45,759 bases of DNA. Source: Lachnospiraceae bacterium (GTDB lineage: Bacteria; Bacillota; Clostridia; Lachnospirales; Lachnospiraceae). Within the stretch, counting starts at the first letter, position 1. Every line of letters starts with the position of its first letter. Below the pieces are notes generated by a model, which was not told the origin of the DNA, ran no database searches, and worked only from the letters and a program-made list of their open reading frames with translations. The stretch is from assembly GCA_024692715.1 (NCBI GenBank), contig JAILMH010000043.1:1-45759 (forward strand), given 5' to 3'. This document shows, piece after piece, positions 33,763 to 42,382 of this stretch. Position numbers and translations under genes: made by a program.

Positions 33763-34410
33763 TTAACTTTCCATTGTTTTTTGAATTTCTTTATCCTTAC
33801 CAAGGACAAGAAGTGTATCATTTCCATCAAGGACCAGATCCGGGACGACTTGCATATCAAGCTTTCCATCATTTCTGATAGCCAGAATATTTATATGATA
33901 TTTTTTACGTACATCGAGCTCGCTGATGCTTCTTCCGATCCATTCCGCAGGAACCTTGATCTCCATGATGGAATATCCCTCACCCATTGAGAAATAATCA
34001 AGCATAAGGTCAGAGCTGTACCTTTCAGCTGTCCACTCAGCCACCTGTTTCTCAGGATATACCACATGGTCTGCACCATTTCTCAGAAGGAATTTAGCAT
34101 GAACATCACGGCACGCTCTTGAGATAACCTTCTTAGCTCCAAGTTCCTTGAGAAGAGATGTTGTCTCAAGAGAACTCTGGAAATTATCACCGATAGCTAC
34201 TATACACATATCAAAATCCCTGATTCCAAGTGAAACAAGGAAGTCTTTTCTTGTACTATCGCCGATGAGCGCATTTGTAACATAAGGGGTTATTTCCTGA
34301 ACTCTCTCCTCTTCCACATCGACTGCCATAACCTGATGTCCAAGCTCATGCAGACGGATAGCTGCATGACGGCCAAATCTGCCAAGTCCGATCAAAAGTA
34401 CTGTCTTCAT
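33763..34410 (-). CDS. trkA: Potassium uptake regulatory subunit (KtrA/TrkA type)
   Basis: This 215-residue cytosolic protein has an RCK-N domain with the nucleotide motif LLIGLGRFGRHAAIRL and the acidic end of strand 2 (VMAVDVEEERV), followed by an RCK-C (TrkA_C) domain from about residue 140, with WIGRSISELDVRKKYHINIL. The length fits KtrA/KtrC (one RCK pair) rather than the doubled E. coli TrkA. Such rings bind ATP/ADP and gate the membrane subunit; RCK-C often binds c-di-AMP. It lies 17 bases after the trkH/ktrB gene. Confidence 0.94.
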   Translation of the reverse strand: MKTVLLIGLGRFGRHAAIRLHELGHQVMAVDVEEERVQEITPYVTNALIGDSTRKDFLVSLGIRDFDMCIVAIGDNFQSSLETTSLLKELGAKKVISRACRDVHAKFLLRNGADHVVYPEKQVAEWTAERYSSDLMLDYFSMGEGYSIMEIKVPAEWIGRSISELDVRKKYHINILAIRNDGKLDMQVVPDLVLDGNDTLLVLGKDKEIQKTMES

Positions 34411-34427
34411 AATAAAATTACCTTTCT

Positions 34428-35762
34428 TTAACCTACCGCAAGTTCTTCGTGTGGGAATCTTGCCACTTCTTTTTTCTGTCTGAATGCCGCATATATAACG
34501 GTCAGACCGCCTACTCTGCCGAAGAACATCAAAAATATCAATATACCTCTTGAAATATTTCCAAGACCCGGAGTTATCCCAAGTGTAAGTCCAACTGTAG
34601 CAATGGCTGAAGCAGCCTCATACATACTTGTTACAATCGAGATATTTTCGACATTGCTTATTATCATAGATGCCGTCAAAAACAGCATTATATACATCAT
34701 AAAAATAGCCGCAGCCTTACGTGTTATATCCTCCGGGATACTTCTTCCAAACATATTTGTACTGCGTTTATTCTTAAATACGCTTATACCCGTCGCAAAC
34801 ATGACCGCAAAAGTAGTCATTTTCATACCACCTGCAGTCGAACCCGATGAACCTCCGATGAGCATAAGTATTATTGTAAGCATCTTTCCTGTATCACTCA
34901 AGGCCGCATTGTCTGTCGTATTAAAACCGGCAGTTCTTGTGGTGATCGACTGAAAAAATGACGCCAAAAGCCTCTCTCCCACAGGAAGTCCCTTGTACTC
35001 TACACAGTAAAAATAAATCGTCGGAAGAGTAACAAGTATTAAGGATGTCACAAGAACAACCTTTGTCTGAAGCCTATATCGTCTGAAATCGAATTTATGT
35101 TTACAGAAATCATCCCATGTAAGGAATCCAATACCTCCTATCAATATCAACAGCATCAAAACGATATTGATAAGCGGATCAGCCGCATATCTTGTCATTG
35201 ATACAAATTTAGCATCCGATGTTCCCAGCAGATCAAAACCGGCATTACAGAAGCAGGATATCGAATGAAAGATTGAAAAGCCTATTCCCTTTATTATACC
35301 GTAATCTCTTATAAATACCGGCGACATGAGTACCGCGCCGGCCAGTTCAACCCCGGCTGTCACCTTAAGGATAAAAGCCGTAAGCCTGACTATTCCTCCA
35401 AGCTGTGCCGCAGAGATAGACTCCTGCATGATGCTTCTCTGCATGAGGTCGATCCTTCTTCCAGAAAACATAGTCATCGAAACAGCCATCGTAACTACAC
35501 CCAGACCGCCTATCTGGATCAGAAGTATTATAAGCAGCTTTCCCCATATCGACCAGTAACTGCCCGTATCCTGAACCACAAGCCCTGTAACGCATACTGC
35601 AGAAGTCGCAGTAAAAAGCGTGTCTGAAAAGCTTGTCATCCTGCCTGCTTTTGAAGCAAAGGGAAGCATTAAAAGAAGGGCCCCGGCAAGGATAACTCCT
35701 GCGAACCCCAGTAATATTATCTGAAAATTTGAAATTTTTAATTTATCTTTAAAGGAAGCCAT
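34428..35762 (-). CDS. trkH: Potassium channel-like uptake subunit (KtrB/TrkH type)
   Basis: This 444-residue integral membrane protein has the fourfold M1-P-M2 layout of the SKT family. The selectivity-loop segments are visible as FTATSAVCVTGLVVQDTG, SISCFCNAGFDLLG, TTRTAGFNTTDNAAL, and the last pore loop EAASAIATVGLTLGITPGLG. A LIGGSSGSTAGGMKM segment forms the gating region. Length and sequence fit KtrB. It is the first gene of the module trkH-trkA-kdpD-kdpE-small protein, behind a -10 with TATAAT. Confidence 0.94.
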   Translation of the reverse strand: MASFKDKLKISNFQIILLGFAGVILAGALLLMLPFASKAGRMTSFSDTLFTATSAVCVTGLVVQDTGSYWSIWGKLLIILLIQIGGLGVVTMAVSMTMFSGRRIDLMQRSIMQESISAAQLGGIVRLTAFILKVTAGVELAGAVLMSPVFIRDYGIIKGIGFSIFHSISCFCNAGFDLLGTSDAKFVSMTRYAADPLINIVLMLLILIGGIGFLTWDDFCKHKFDFRRYRLQTKVVLVTSLILVTLPTIYFYCVEYKGLPVGERLLASFFQSITTRTAGFNTTDNAALSDTGKMLTIILMLIGGSSGSTAGGMKMTTFAVMFATGISVFKNKRSTNMFGRSIPEDITRKAAAIFMMYIMLFLTASMIISNVENISIVTSMYEAASAIATVGLTLGITPGLGNISRGILIFLMFFGRVGGLTVIYAAFRQKKEVARFPHEELAVG

Positions 35763-35841
35763 AAAATCACCTTTCTAAATTCCTATTTTCTCATACTTTT
35801 CAAGCCTTTTGCATAAAGATTACATAAAGATTCCCCAGTTA

Positions 35842-35884
35842 ATTATAACGTTGCATCGAAAAGTTTTGAACAACAATTATAGCA
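35842..35884 (-). promoter_or_regulatory. Promoter region of the potassium operon
   Basis: On the minus strand a TATAAT with upstream TGC (extended -10, 35876-35884) and a second TATAAT (35842-35847, with TTCAAA 17 bases upstream) lie 80-120 bases before the trkH start. I saw no c-di-AMP (ydaO) riboswitch in the leader. Confidence 0.55.
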
Positions 35885-35960
35885 TAAAACAAAATTTATC
35901 GACTACATGTACTTATTCTTACTGCACCACTGTACAGCTTTAACATCCGAAAAATTTTTC

Positions 35961-35989
35961 TTGACTTATTTTTAATATACCATTATATT
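35961..35989 (+). promoter_or_regulatory. Promoter of the lysine riboswitch transcript
   Basis: TTGACT (35961-35966), 17 bases, TATATT (35984-35989): a near-consensus sigma-A promoter, placing the start site just before the riboswitch. It diverges from the trkH promoter. Confidence 0.75.
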
Positions 35990-36013
35990 AAAGCCCATAA
36001 GAAATATAAAGCA

Positions 36014-36170
36014 ATAGAGGTAGCGATGCAAATTAGTACTTCACGGAGCCGGCAGGCTATGAAATGAAGGAAAGGTAACCATCGCCGAACGAAGCAGATC
36101 GGCAGATACGCTCCGTGGGGATTCGGAAAATATCCGTATCACTCCTTCAATTATGAAGAGGCGCTATTTA
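36014..36170 (+). promoter_or_regulatory. Lysine riboswitch (L box)
   Basis: The conserved L-box blocks appear in order: ATAGAGGTAGCGATGC at the 5' side, an AGTA loop motif (36035-36038), GAAGGAAAGG (36066-36075), TCGCCGAA (36082-36089), the GGGGATTCGG helix region (36117-36126), and the closing GCGCTATTT (36161-36169), whose CGCTA pairs with TAGCG of the 5' side to form P1. A promoter lies upstream and a terminator hairpin (36187-36222) downstream, as expected for an OFF switch. It precedes an amino-acid ABC transporter operon, so lysine should repress transporter synthesis. Confidence 0.92.
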
Positions 36171-36186
36171 ATAAGCATGGGATTAC

Positions 36187-36222
36187 AAAGCCGTATGTGT
36201 TAAAAGCGCATACGGCTTTTTT
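36187..36222 (+). terminator. Riboswitch-controlled terminator
   Basis: AAAGCCGTATGTG (36187-36199) pairs with CGCATACGGCTTT (36207-36219) around a seven-base loop, with a T run following. It lies between the riboswitch and the first transporter gene and is the likely expression platform. A competing anti-terminator pairing with the riboswitch 3' strand was not worked out. Confidence 0.88.
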
Positions 36223-36297
36223 GTATGAAGTGAGTGTTAAAGAGCAAAAAGCTTTTATTTCATTGTTTAATTAAATCTTTTTTCAGGAGGAAAAAAC

Positions 36298-37152
36298 ATG
36301 AGAAACCTTACTACACCCATCGCAGCTTTTTTAATGTCAGCTATATTCCTTACAGGATGCGGATCAAACGCATCTGCCACCGCTTCTGAAACTTCCGGAA
36401 GCACTGCTTCGGCGGAAAGTGCTGACGTTCTCCGTGTTGGAATGGAATGTAACTATGCCCCGTTTAACTGGACAACAACAGAATCAAATGAATATACACA
36501 GCCTATCTCAGGTGTTGACTATGCCGACGGATACGATGTTGTCATCGCTTCAAAGCTTGCAGAGGCCACAGGAAAACAGGTTCAGATCGTTAAGCTTGAC
36601 TGGGATAATCTTATACTTTCACTTAATAACGACCAGATCGACTGCATCATCGCCGGTATGACTGATACTCCTGAGCGCGAAGAAGAAGTAAACTTCACTT
36701 CTCCCTACTACGAATCAGAGGAGGTCATGATCGTAAAAGCCGACAGCGATTATGCTTCAGCCACAGGTATCCAGGATTTCTCCGGCGCAAAAGTACAGGG
36801 CCAGATGAATACTGTTTACGACGAAGTGATCGACCAGATCGAGGGTGTTTCACATGAACCCGCTGCAGAAACCTTCCCTGCTGCCATCCAGGCACTTCAG
36901 GCAGGTGCAATTGATGGTGTTGTTTCTGAGCTTCCTGTTGCTAACGGTGCTGTTGCCGCAAACAGCGATCTCGCCATCGTAAGATTTGCAGAAGGTCAGA
37001 ATTTTGAAGCTGACACAACAGTTTCTATAGCAGTACGCAAGGATGATTCAGAGCTTCAGTCACAGCTTGAAGAAGCACTCAGCCAGATCTCTGAAGAAGA
37101 AAGAAATGAAATCATGGAGGCAGCCGTAAGTCGTCAGCCGGCTAATGAATAA
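36298..37152 (+). CDS. Amino-acid ABC transporter substrate-binding lipoprotein (probably lysine)
   Basis: This 284-residue lipoprotein has a signal peptide with the lipobox FLTGCGS (cysteine near residue 21), a Ser/Thr/Ala-rich linker and a SBP family 3 fold. The fold starts with VLRVGMECNYAPFNW and contains YDVVIASKLAEATGK and IIAGMTDTPEREEEVNFTSPY, the usual core for polar amino acids. AGGAGG lies at ideal spacing before the ATG. The preceding lysine riboswitch makes lysine the best substrate guess. It is the first of three genes; the permease starts two bases after its stop. Confidence 0.92.
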   Translation: MRNLTTPIAAFLMSAIFLTGCGSNASATASETSGSTASAESADVLRVGMECNYAPFNWTTTESNEYTQPISGVDYADGYDVVIASKLAEATGKQVQIVKLDWDNLILSLNNDQIDCIIAGMTDTPEREEEVNFTSPYYESEEVMIVKADSDYASATGIQDFSGAKVQGQMNTVYDEVIDQIEGVSHEPAAETFPAAIQALQAGAIDGVVSELPVANGAVAANSDLAIVRFAEGQNFEADTTVSIAVRKDDSELQSQLEEALSQISEEERNEIMEAAVSRQPANE

Positions 37153-37154
37153 TT

Positions 37155-37919
37155 ATGTTTATATCCAATTGTATTGATATCCTTAATAAATATGGCTCAA
37201 GCCTTATGCTCGGTGTGCGCACGACTCTGGTCGTCGCCCTCACCGGCACTGTTTTAGGGCTTCTTCTCGGACTTTTTGTCGGAGGTTTCAGAGCCGTAAA
37301 GCTGGATTTCACAGCAAGTCCTGCTTCACATTTTCTCAAAGGATTTTTTGATGTTATCGCAAACATTTATATTACCGTATTCCGCGGAACCCCAATGATG
37401 GTTCAGGCCGTGTTCATCTACTATGCGCTGCTTGACATCATTCACTGGGACAAGCTTCCCGCTGCCATATTCGTCATCAGTATCAACACCGGTGCCTATA
37501 TGGCCGAGATCATCCGCTCAGGAATTCAGGCTGTAGATCCGGGGCAGACCGAAGCCGCACGTTCCCTTGGAATGTCAAATTCACAGACAATGTTTTCTGT
37601 AGTCATTCCACAAGCCATAAAGAACGCTTTCCCCGCAATCGGCAACGAATTCATCGTAAACATCAAAGACTCCTCTGTTTTAATGATAATCTCGATAACA
37701 GAGCTTATGTTTCAGGCAAAAAGTATTGCAGGTTCAACATTTCACTTTACAGAGACTTACTTTATCGAGGCTCTGATCTATCTCATACTTACTTCCATAG
37801 CAAGCCTGATCTTAAACACTATTGAAAAACGCATGAATACTACCGTAAGACTTTCTCTTCCTTCAAGCGAAACCGATAATATAACGGTAAATTACCTGAG
37901 TAAGAAGGAGGAAAAATAA
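37155..37919 (+). CDS. Amino-acid ABC transporter permease
   Basis: This 254-residue His/Glu/Gln/Arg-type permease begins with a short external segment and a first helix near residues 17-41 ([20 protein letters not shown]), followed by about four more helices. The EAA loop that docks onto the ATPase is clear: [39 protein letters not shown] is typical of this family. No separate ribosome site is visible, so translation is probably coupled to the binding protein. Its stop and the ATPase start share a base (TAATG). Confidence 0.94.
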   Translation: MFISNCIDILNKYGSSLMLGVRTTLVVALTGTVLGLLLGLFVGGFRAVKLDFTASPASHFLKGFFDVIANIYITVFRGTPMMVQAVFIYYALLDIIHWDKLPAAIFVISINTGAYMAEIIRSGIQAVDPGQTEAARSLGMSNSQTMFSVVIPQAIKNAFPAIGNEFIVNIKDSSVLMIISITELMFQAKSIAGSTFHFTETYFIEALIYLILTSIASLILNTIEKRMNTTVRLSLPSSETDNITVNYLSKKEEK

Positions 37920-38656
37920 TGTCTGAACCTATTGTAGAAATAAAGGATATACACAAGCACTACGGTTCTCTGGAGGTTCTCAAAGGAGTGGATTTTTCTG
38001 TCAATGAAGGTGAAGTGATCTGCCTTGTCGGACGTTCCGGCTCCGGAAAATCTACACTTCTGCGATGCATAAACCTCCTGGAGAAGCCCGACGGCGGCAT
38101 CATAAAAGTGTTCGGTCAGGACATCCTGCACATTAAAAACATTAACTCCTACAGAGCTCAGGTTGGTATGTGCTTTCAGCAGTTTAACCTTTTCAACAAT
38201 ATGAATGTCCTTGAAAACTGTGTAAAGCCTCAGCTCAAAGTATTAAAGATCTCAAAGGCCGAAGCCACTGAAAAAGCACTCAAATTTCTCGATAAAGTCG
38301 GAATGAAGAAATTTGCCAGTGCTGATGTACGCACGATCTCCGGCGGTCAGAAGCAGCGAGTTGCCATTGCCAGAGCCCTTTGCATGAATCCTAAACTCAT
38401 GCTTTTTGATGAACCCACCTCGGCTCTTGACCCTGAAATGGTCGGTGAAGTCTTAACTATCATGAAGGAACTCGCTAACGAGGGACTTACCATGATAATC
38501 GTAACACATGAAATGAACTTTGCCCGTGATGTATCAGACCGCGTAGTCTTCATGGATCAGGGCAGAATCGAAGAAGAAGGCACTCCGAAAAAACTTTTCA
38601 ACAACCCCGAGAGCGAGCGAACCGCTGCTTTCCTTAAGGCTTCCATAAACAAATAA
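37919..38656 (+). CDS. Amino-acid ABC transporter ATP-binding protein
   Basis: This 245-residue ATPase has the Walker A motif [17 protein letters not shown], the Q loop CFQQFNLF, the signature [16 protein letters not shown], Walker [15 protein letters not shown], and the switch histidine in [16 protein letters not shown]. It is of the GlnQ/HisP polar amino-acid type. AGGAGG lies before the ATG inside the permease gene. It is the last gene of the operon and is followed by a terminator. Confidence 0.96.
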   Translation: MSEPIVEIKDIHKHYGSLEVLKGVDFSVNEGEVICLVGRSGSGKSTLLRCINLLEKPDGGIIKVFGQDILHIKNINSYRAQVGMCFQQFNLFNNMNVLENCVKPQLKVLKISKAEATEKALKFLDKVGMKKFASADVRTISGGQKQRVAIARALCMNPKLMLFDEPTSALDPEMVGEVLTIMKELANEGLTMIIVTHEMNFARDVSDRVVFMDQGRIEEEGTPKKLFNNPESERTAAFLKASINK

Positions 38657-38665
38657 TTCCATAGC

Positions 38666-38701
38666 AAAGCAGCTGCAGGTATTCAACCGCAGCTGCTTTT
38701 A
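38666..38701. terminator. Bidirectional terminator between the transporter and the GGDEF/EAL gene
   Basis: AAAGCAGCTGC (38666-38676) and GCAGCTGCTTT (38689-38699) pair perfectly. T residues follow on the plus strand, and the mirrored A/T tract can serve the convergent gene, whose stop is at 38703. Confidence 0.85.
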
Positions 38702-38702
38702 A

Positions 38703-41700
38703 CTATCTCTGTATTCTTCCTGACATATATTTTTTATAGTATTCAGCCTTATCCTGATACATCTTTTTATCTACCTTGCGCATAGCCTCTTCAAGGTTGG
38801 CAGAATCATCGCACCATTCAAAACCGATGGCAATATGCGGTGCAATGTTTTCCTTAAGCCTGTCAGATACTATCATCTGCAGCATTATAAACTCCTTTTC
38901 CTGCATATTTGGAAGGAAGATGGCGAACTCATCTCCTCCTGTGCGATATACATTGTCATTTCCATAATATTTGGAAAGAAATGAAGCCGTTCTCTTAAGG
39001 AATCTGTCTCCTGCAAAATGTCCTTCTGTATCATTTACGGTCTTAAGCCCATTTAAGTCAGCAAAAACAATTCCCACGCTCACACTTTCTCTCTTCAGCT
39101 CATCGACCTTCTCAAGCATGGCATTTCTATTGTGAACATTTGTAAGCTCGTCAAAATTACTTCTGCGTCTCATTCTGTCAAGTAATCCGTTTACCAGAAT
39201 CCTTGACGCTATAAATCTTGATGCACTCTCCAGCAGTTTCCTGACATCTATCTTTGTCTCCAGATCATAATTATCTGCTCCAAGGTATCCAATCAAATGA
39301 CCTTCATCATAGAGCGGAACCTCCATACAATGGTCGATATCATTGCTCTTAAGGAATTTATATATCGTGTGCGCTGAGTTTTTAAACACATTGATATCTT
39401 CTATGACAACGCTTGAATCATGTCTCAGATAATCTTCCCAGCCCATGATATATCTGTAATCCAGATTTTTTCTCAGTGCCTTTCTGGATGGAACCCCCGG
39501 TGCACACCACTCAAAAGTATTCGTAAATGTTTTCCGGTCAGTTTCAAGGATATATAATCTCGAAGGATGAATGATCTCCCCAAGCTCCTGCAAGACCGTA
39601 TTCATAGCATTATCATGATCAGTTATCTTATTTACCGCTTCAACGATCCTTATAATGGCATTTTCCGTATCTTTACGTTGTTCCTTGATGCTTTCGTCAA
39701 AATAAGTCTTTTCCACATTAGTAAATATCACTGCGCAATACCCTACTTTAGATGTTGGCATCGTTGCAAACTCTATCCAGCCCTGCGCCTTCTTTCCATA
39801 TGCCCGCGCATTCACCGTTTTCCTCGTCACAAGGGCCTGATATGCGCATTTTATCCACTCGTCCCCAGAATCCGGAAAAAGCTCTATGTATGTTTTCCCA
39901 ACAAAATCCTCACACTCTTTTTTATACATATCACAGTACTTCTGATTTACAAAAACATACCTAAAGTCAACGTTTCCGGCATCATCTTTGCGTTGGATTA
40001 TCTTAACGATCACACATGGAAGCGGCAGATTTTTATAGAAATCCGGCTGTATCTCTCCGGCCTCATTTTCACTGACCTTTGCAAAACCATTTATCATTTC
40101 AGCTTTCTGATACGAAAGCTGCAGTATCTCTATAGCATGCGCTCCCGTAACAGGATTCATCGCGATATCTCTTATACTGGCCTTATAATAAACATCTGAA
40201 ACATCCTGAAAATCATCGTTGATATTTTCCCATTTCCCGCTTTTTATGCACCTGTCTATCACATGACGAAGCTTCTTATCCGCATGTTCAAGCACCGGCC
40301 ACAGATACTGCGGAGTGCTGTCCGAAAGATCTACCTTATATATGGCGCTTAAAAATCTATCATAGGAATTAGTCGATCTGAGCAGATATAGTTTATCATC
40401 AAGATATTCAATAATAGCAGAACCGGCCCTTGAATAATATCGCCCGACCATAGCGTCCCAGCCTACAGTTGTGTAAGGATCTATCAGATTTATCTTTGAA
40501 ATTTTTTTATAATAATCTATCTGCTTGGGGTCTTCAAACTGCACCGGCATACTCATTCTGTGATATTCCACAACCTCACTCAGCGAGTTTGGTTTCATAT
40601 AATAATATCCCTGCATTTTGTCACAGCTGTATTTTTTCAGAAATTTGATCTGTCTCTCATCTTCCACACCCTCAGCCAGAACCTCTATCCCAAGCTCTCT
40701 GGCCATCTGTACGATCCTTCTTAAAATTATTCCTGTCTTTCCATCACTATCGAAAGTTCTGAGAAAGCTCATATCCAGCTTGATCAGATCAAAATTGAAT
40801 TTCTGCAGGATATTAAGCGAAGAATAACCGCTTCCAAAATCATCCATCCAGACCTTAAATCCGGACTCATGAAATCTCCTTATCTGCTCATTCAAAAACT
40901 CAGGCTCCATACCGGCCACAGTTTCCGTGATCTCTATAACAAGATATTTTCTTGGGATCTCTGCTGCATCCAACCTTCTAGTGATCTCAGCTACCATATC
41001 ACAATTTTCAAAATCATATCTGGAAAGATTGACAGATACCGGAACCACATTTATTCCAAGACGCATCTTAATATCAAGATCCTCTATTATCTGCTCCACC
41101 ATATAAATATCAAGCTTATAAATGAGTTTCACGCTCTCTAGAACAGGGATAAACTCTTCCGGCGAGAGCACACCGTGATTCGGGTCAAACCATCTTGCCA
41201 GTGCCTCTTCATTACAAATCTTTTCATTCAGAGTTCTGATTATCGGCTGATAATACACCCTTATCCATTGATTCTTCAGAGCTTCCTCGAAATGGTTTAT
41301 AATGTAATCCTTCTTTTCGATAGACGCACGAAGTCTCTCATCATAATATATAAATCTTGAATTATAGGTATTTTTTTCTGCATTGCAGGCAAGCTTCGCC
41401 AGATCATAACAGACACTCACACTTGTCCTTGCAAGAATATCTTTATATATTCCAACTCTGATAGTAAGAGTCTTTCCACCATTGATATACTTAAACTCTT
41501 CAAAAAGCTTCTGCAGACGTTCCTCAAGCCTTACATTTCCTGTATATACCGCAAAATGATCTTCTCCGTATCTGCCGCAGTTTTTTGCACCAAAATATTT
41601 TTTCAATATATCTGCAAAAATACAGAGAAGTTTATTACCCTCTTCAAGTCCGTACTCACTATTAAATTTTTTCATCCCCGAGAGATCGCAGGCAAGTACC

Positions 41701-42272
41701 ACAGGTGTTTGATTTTCTGTGATTATATCTTTTCTGCCTGTTTCAGCAAGTTCCAGGAAGTAAAACATATTTGGAAGCCCTGTCAGCGGATCAAAATAGC
41801 TCTTTATAATAGGCATACTTGAATAGAGCTTTCTGGAAAACTCATCCATAAGCTCCAAATTTTCAATTTTATCTACATTTTTAAAGAAATCCGCCGCATC
41901 TGAACACCAGATTATAGACATTCTGGTTCCGTCATCTTTATAGATATGATGACCATGGGCATGAACTATGACATACTTGTCTTTTTTCAGATTTTTAGCT
42001 CTGCATATCACGTCATATACCGCTTCATCAGAAGCCAAAAATTCTGCAATAGTGGATTTGACCTTATCCACATCAGCAGGATGGAGTATCTCACAATAGC
42101 TATCTGTAAGATTCTCAACAGAGTTTTCCCGTTCAAGACCGATCATCTCACACATTCCGTCGGAAACAAGCAGTAAATCAGACTTCCCTTCTTTAGCCTG
42201 AAATACAACTAAAGGAACGCATTCGCTCTCCCAAAGCTCCATCTGCTTTTCGCTGTATATATATTTTCTCAT
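38703..42272 (-). CDS. Multidomain c-di-GMP protein: PAS, degenerate GGDEF, EAL, PAS, GAF, GGDEF
   Basis: This 1189-residue cytosolic signalling protein has, in order, a PAS-like domain (about 10-130), a GGDEF-like domain (about 160-310), an EAL domain (about 330-580), a long PAS-like region (about 600-860), a GAF domain (about 880-1010) and a C-terminal GGDEF (about 1025-1185). The first GGDEF reads RYGEDHF and is probably inactive. The EAL keeps EALAR (near 357), VNLSRYDF, EITET, DDFGSGYSSL, IKLDMSFL and EGVED, so phosphodiesterase activity is likely. The last GGDEF reads YRTGGDEFAIF (near 1112), intact, but I see no RxxD inhibitory site before it. No transmembrane helix is visible. It stands alone; GATAGGGG precedes the ATG. 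Confidence 0.92.
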   Translation of the reverse strand: MRKYIYSEKQMELWESECVPLVVFQAKEGKSDLLLVSDGMCEMIGLERENSVENLTDSYCEILHPADVDKVKSTIAEFLASDEAVYDVICRAKNLKKDKYVIVHAHGHHIYKDDGTRMSIIWCSDAADFFKNVDKIENLELMDEFSRKLYSSMPIIKSYFDPLTGLPNMFYFLELAETGRKDIITENQTPVVLACDLSGMKKFNSEYGLEEGNKLLCIFADILKKYFGAKNCGRYGEDHFAVYTGNVRLEERLQKLFEEFKYINGGKTLTIRVGIYKDILARTSVSVCYDLAKLACNAEKNTYNSRFIYYDERLRASIEKKDYIINHFEEALKNQWIRVYYQPIIRTLNEKICNEEALARWFDPNHGVLSPEEFIPVLESVKLIYKLDIYMVEQIIEDLDIKMRLGINVVPVSVNLSRYDFENCDMVAEITRRLDAAEIPRKYLVIEITETVAGMEPEFLNEQIRRFHESGFKVWMDDFGSGYSSLNILQKFNFDLIKLDMSFLRTFDSDGKTGIILRRIVQMARELGIEVLAEGVEDERQIKFLKKYSCDKMQGYYYMKPNSLSEVVEYHRMSMPVQFEDPKQIDYYKKISKINLIDPYTTVGWDAMVGRYYSRAGSAIIEYLDDKLYLLRSTNSYDRFLSAIYKVDLSDSTPQYLWPVLEHADKKLRHVIDRCIKSGKWENINDDFQDVSDVYYKASIRDIAMNPVTGAHAIEILQLSYQKAEMINGFAKVSENEAGEIQPDFYKNLPLPCVIVKIIQRKDDAGNVDFRYVFVNQKYCDMYKKECEDFVGKTYIELFPDSGDEWIKCAYQALVTRKTVNARAYGKKAQGWIEFATMPTSKVGYCAVIFTNVEKTYFDESIKEQRKDTENAIIRIVEAVNKITDHDNAMNTVLQELGEIIHPSRLYILETDRKTFTNTFEWCAPGVPSRKALRKNLDYRYIMGWEDYLRHDSSVVIEDINVFKNSAHTIYKFLKSNDIDHCMEVPLYDEGHLIGYLGADNYDLETKIDVRKLLESASRFIASRILVNGLLDRMRRRSNFDELTNVHNRNAMLEKVDELKRESVSVGIVFADLNGLKTVNDTEGHFAGDRFLKRTASFLSKYYGNDNVYRTGGDEFAIFLPNMQEKEFIMLQMIVSDRLKENIAPHIAIGFEWCDDSANLEEAMRKVDKKMYQDKAEYYKKYMSGRIQR

Positions 42273-42326
42273 ATATACCCCTATCCCTCATACTCATACT
42301 TCTCCTACACAATCTATATTAATACA

Positions 42327-42362
42327 AAAAGGCTCTTTCGGAAACAACCAAAAGAGCCTTTT
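42327..42362 (-). terminator. Terminator after pgi
   Basis: AAAAGGCTCTTT (42327-42338) pairs perfectly with AAAGAGCCTTTT (42351-42362). It lies 20 bases past the pgi stop, with T residues on the minus-strand 3' side. Confidence 0.85.
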
Positions 42363-42382
42363 CACTATTACTATTTTATATA

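Noticed and set aside
35763..35960. c-di-AMP (ydaO) riboswitch before the Ktr operon
   Set aside because: Expected from other Firmicutes, but no conserved ydaO blocks were found in the AT-rich leader; only -10 elements are visible.
39567..40199. 210-codon plus-strand open frame
   Set aside because: Antisense to the GGDEF/EAL gene, no ribosome site, unnatural composition.
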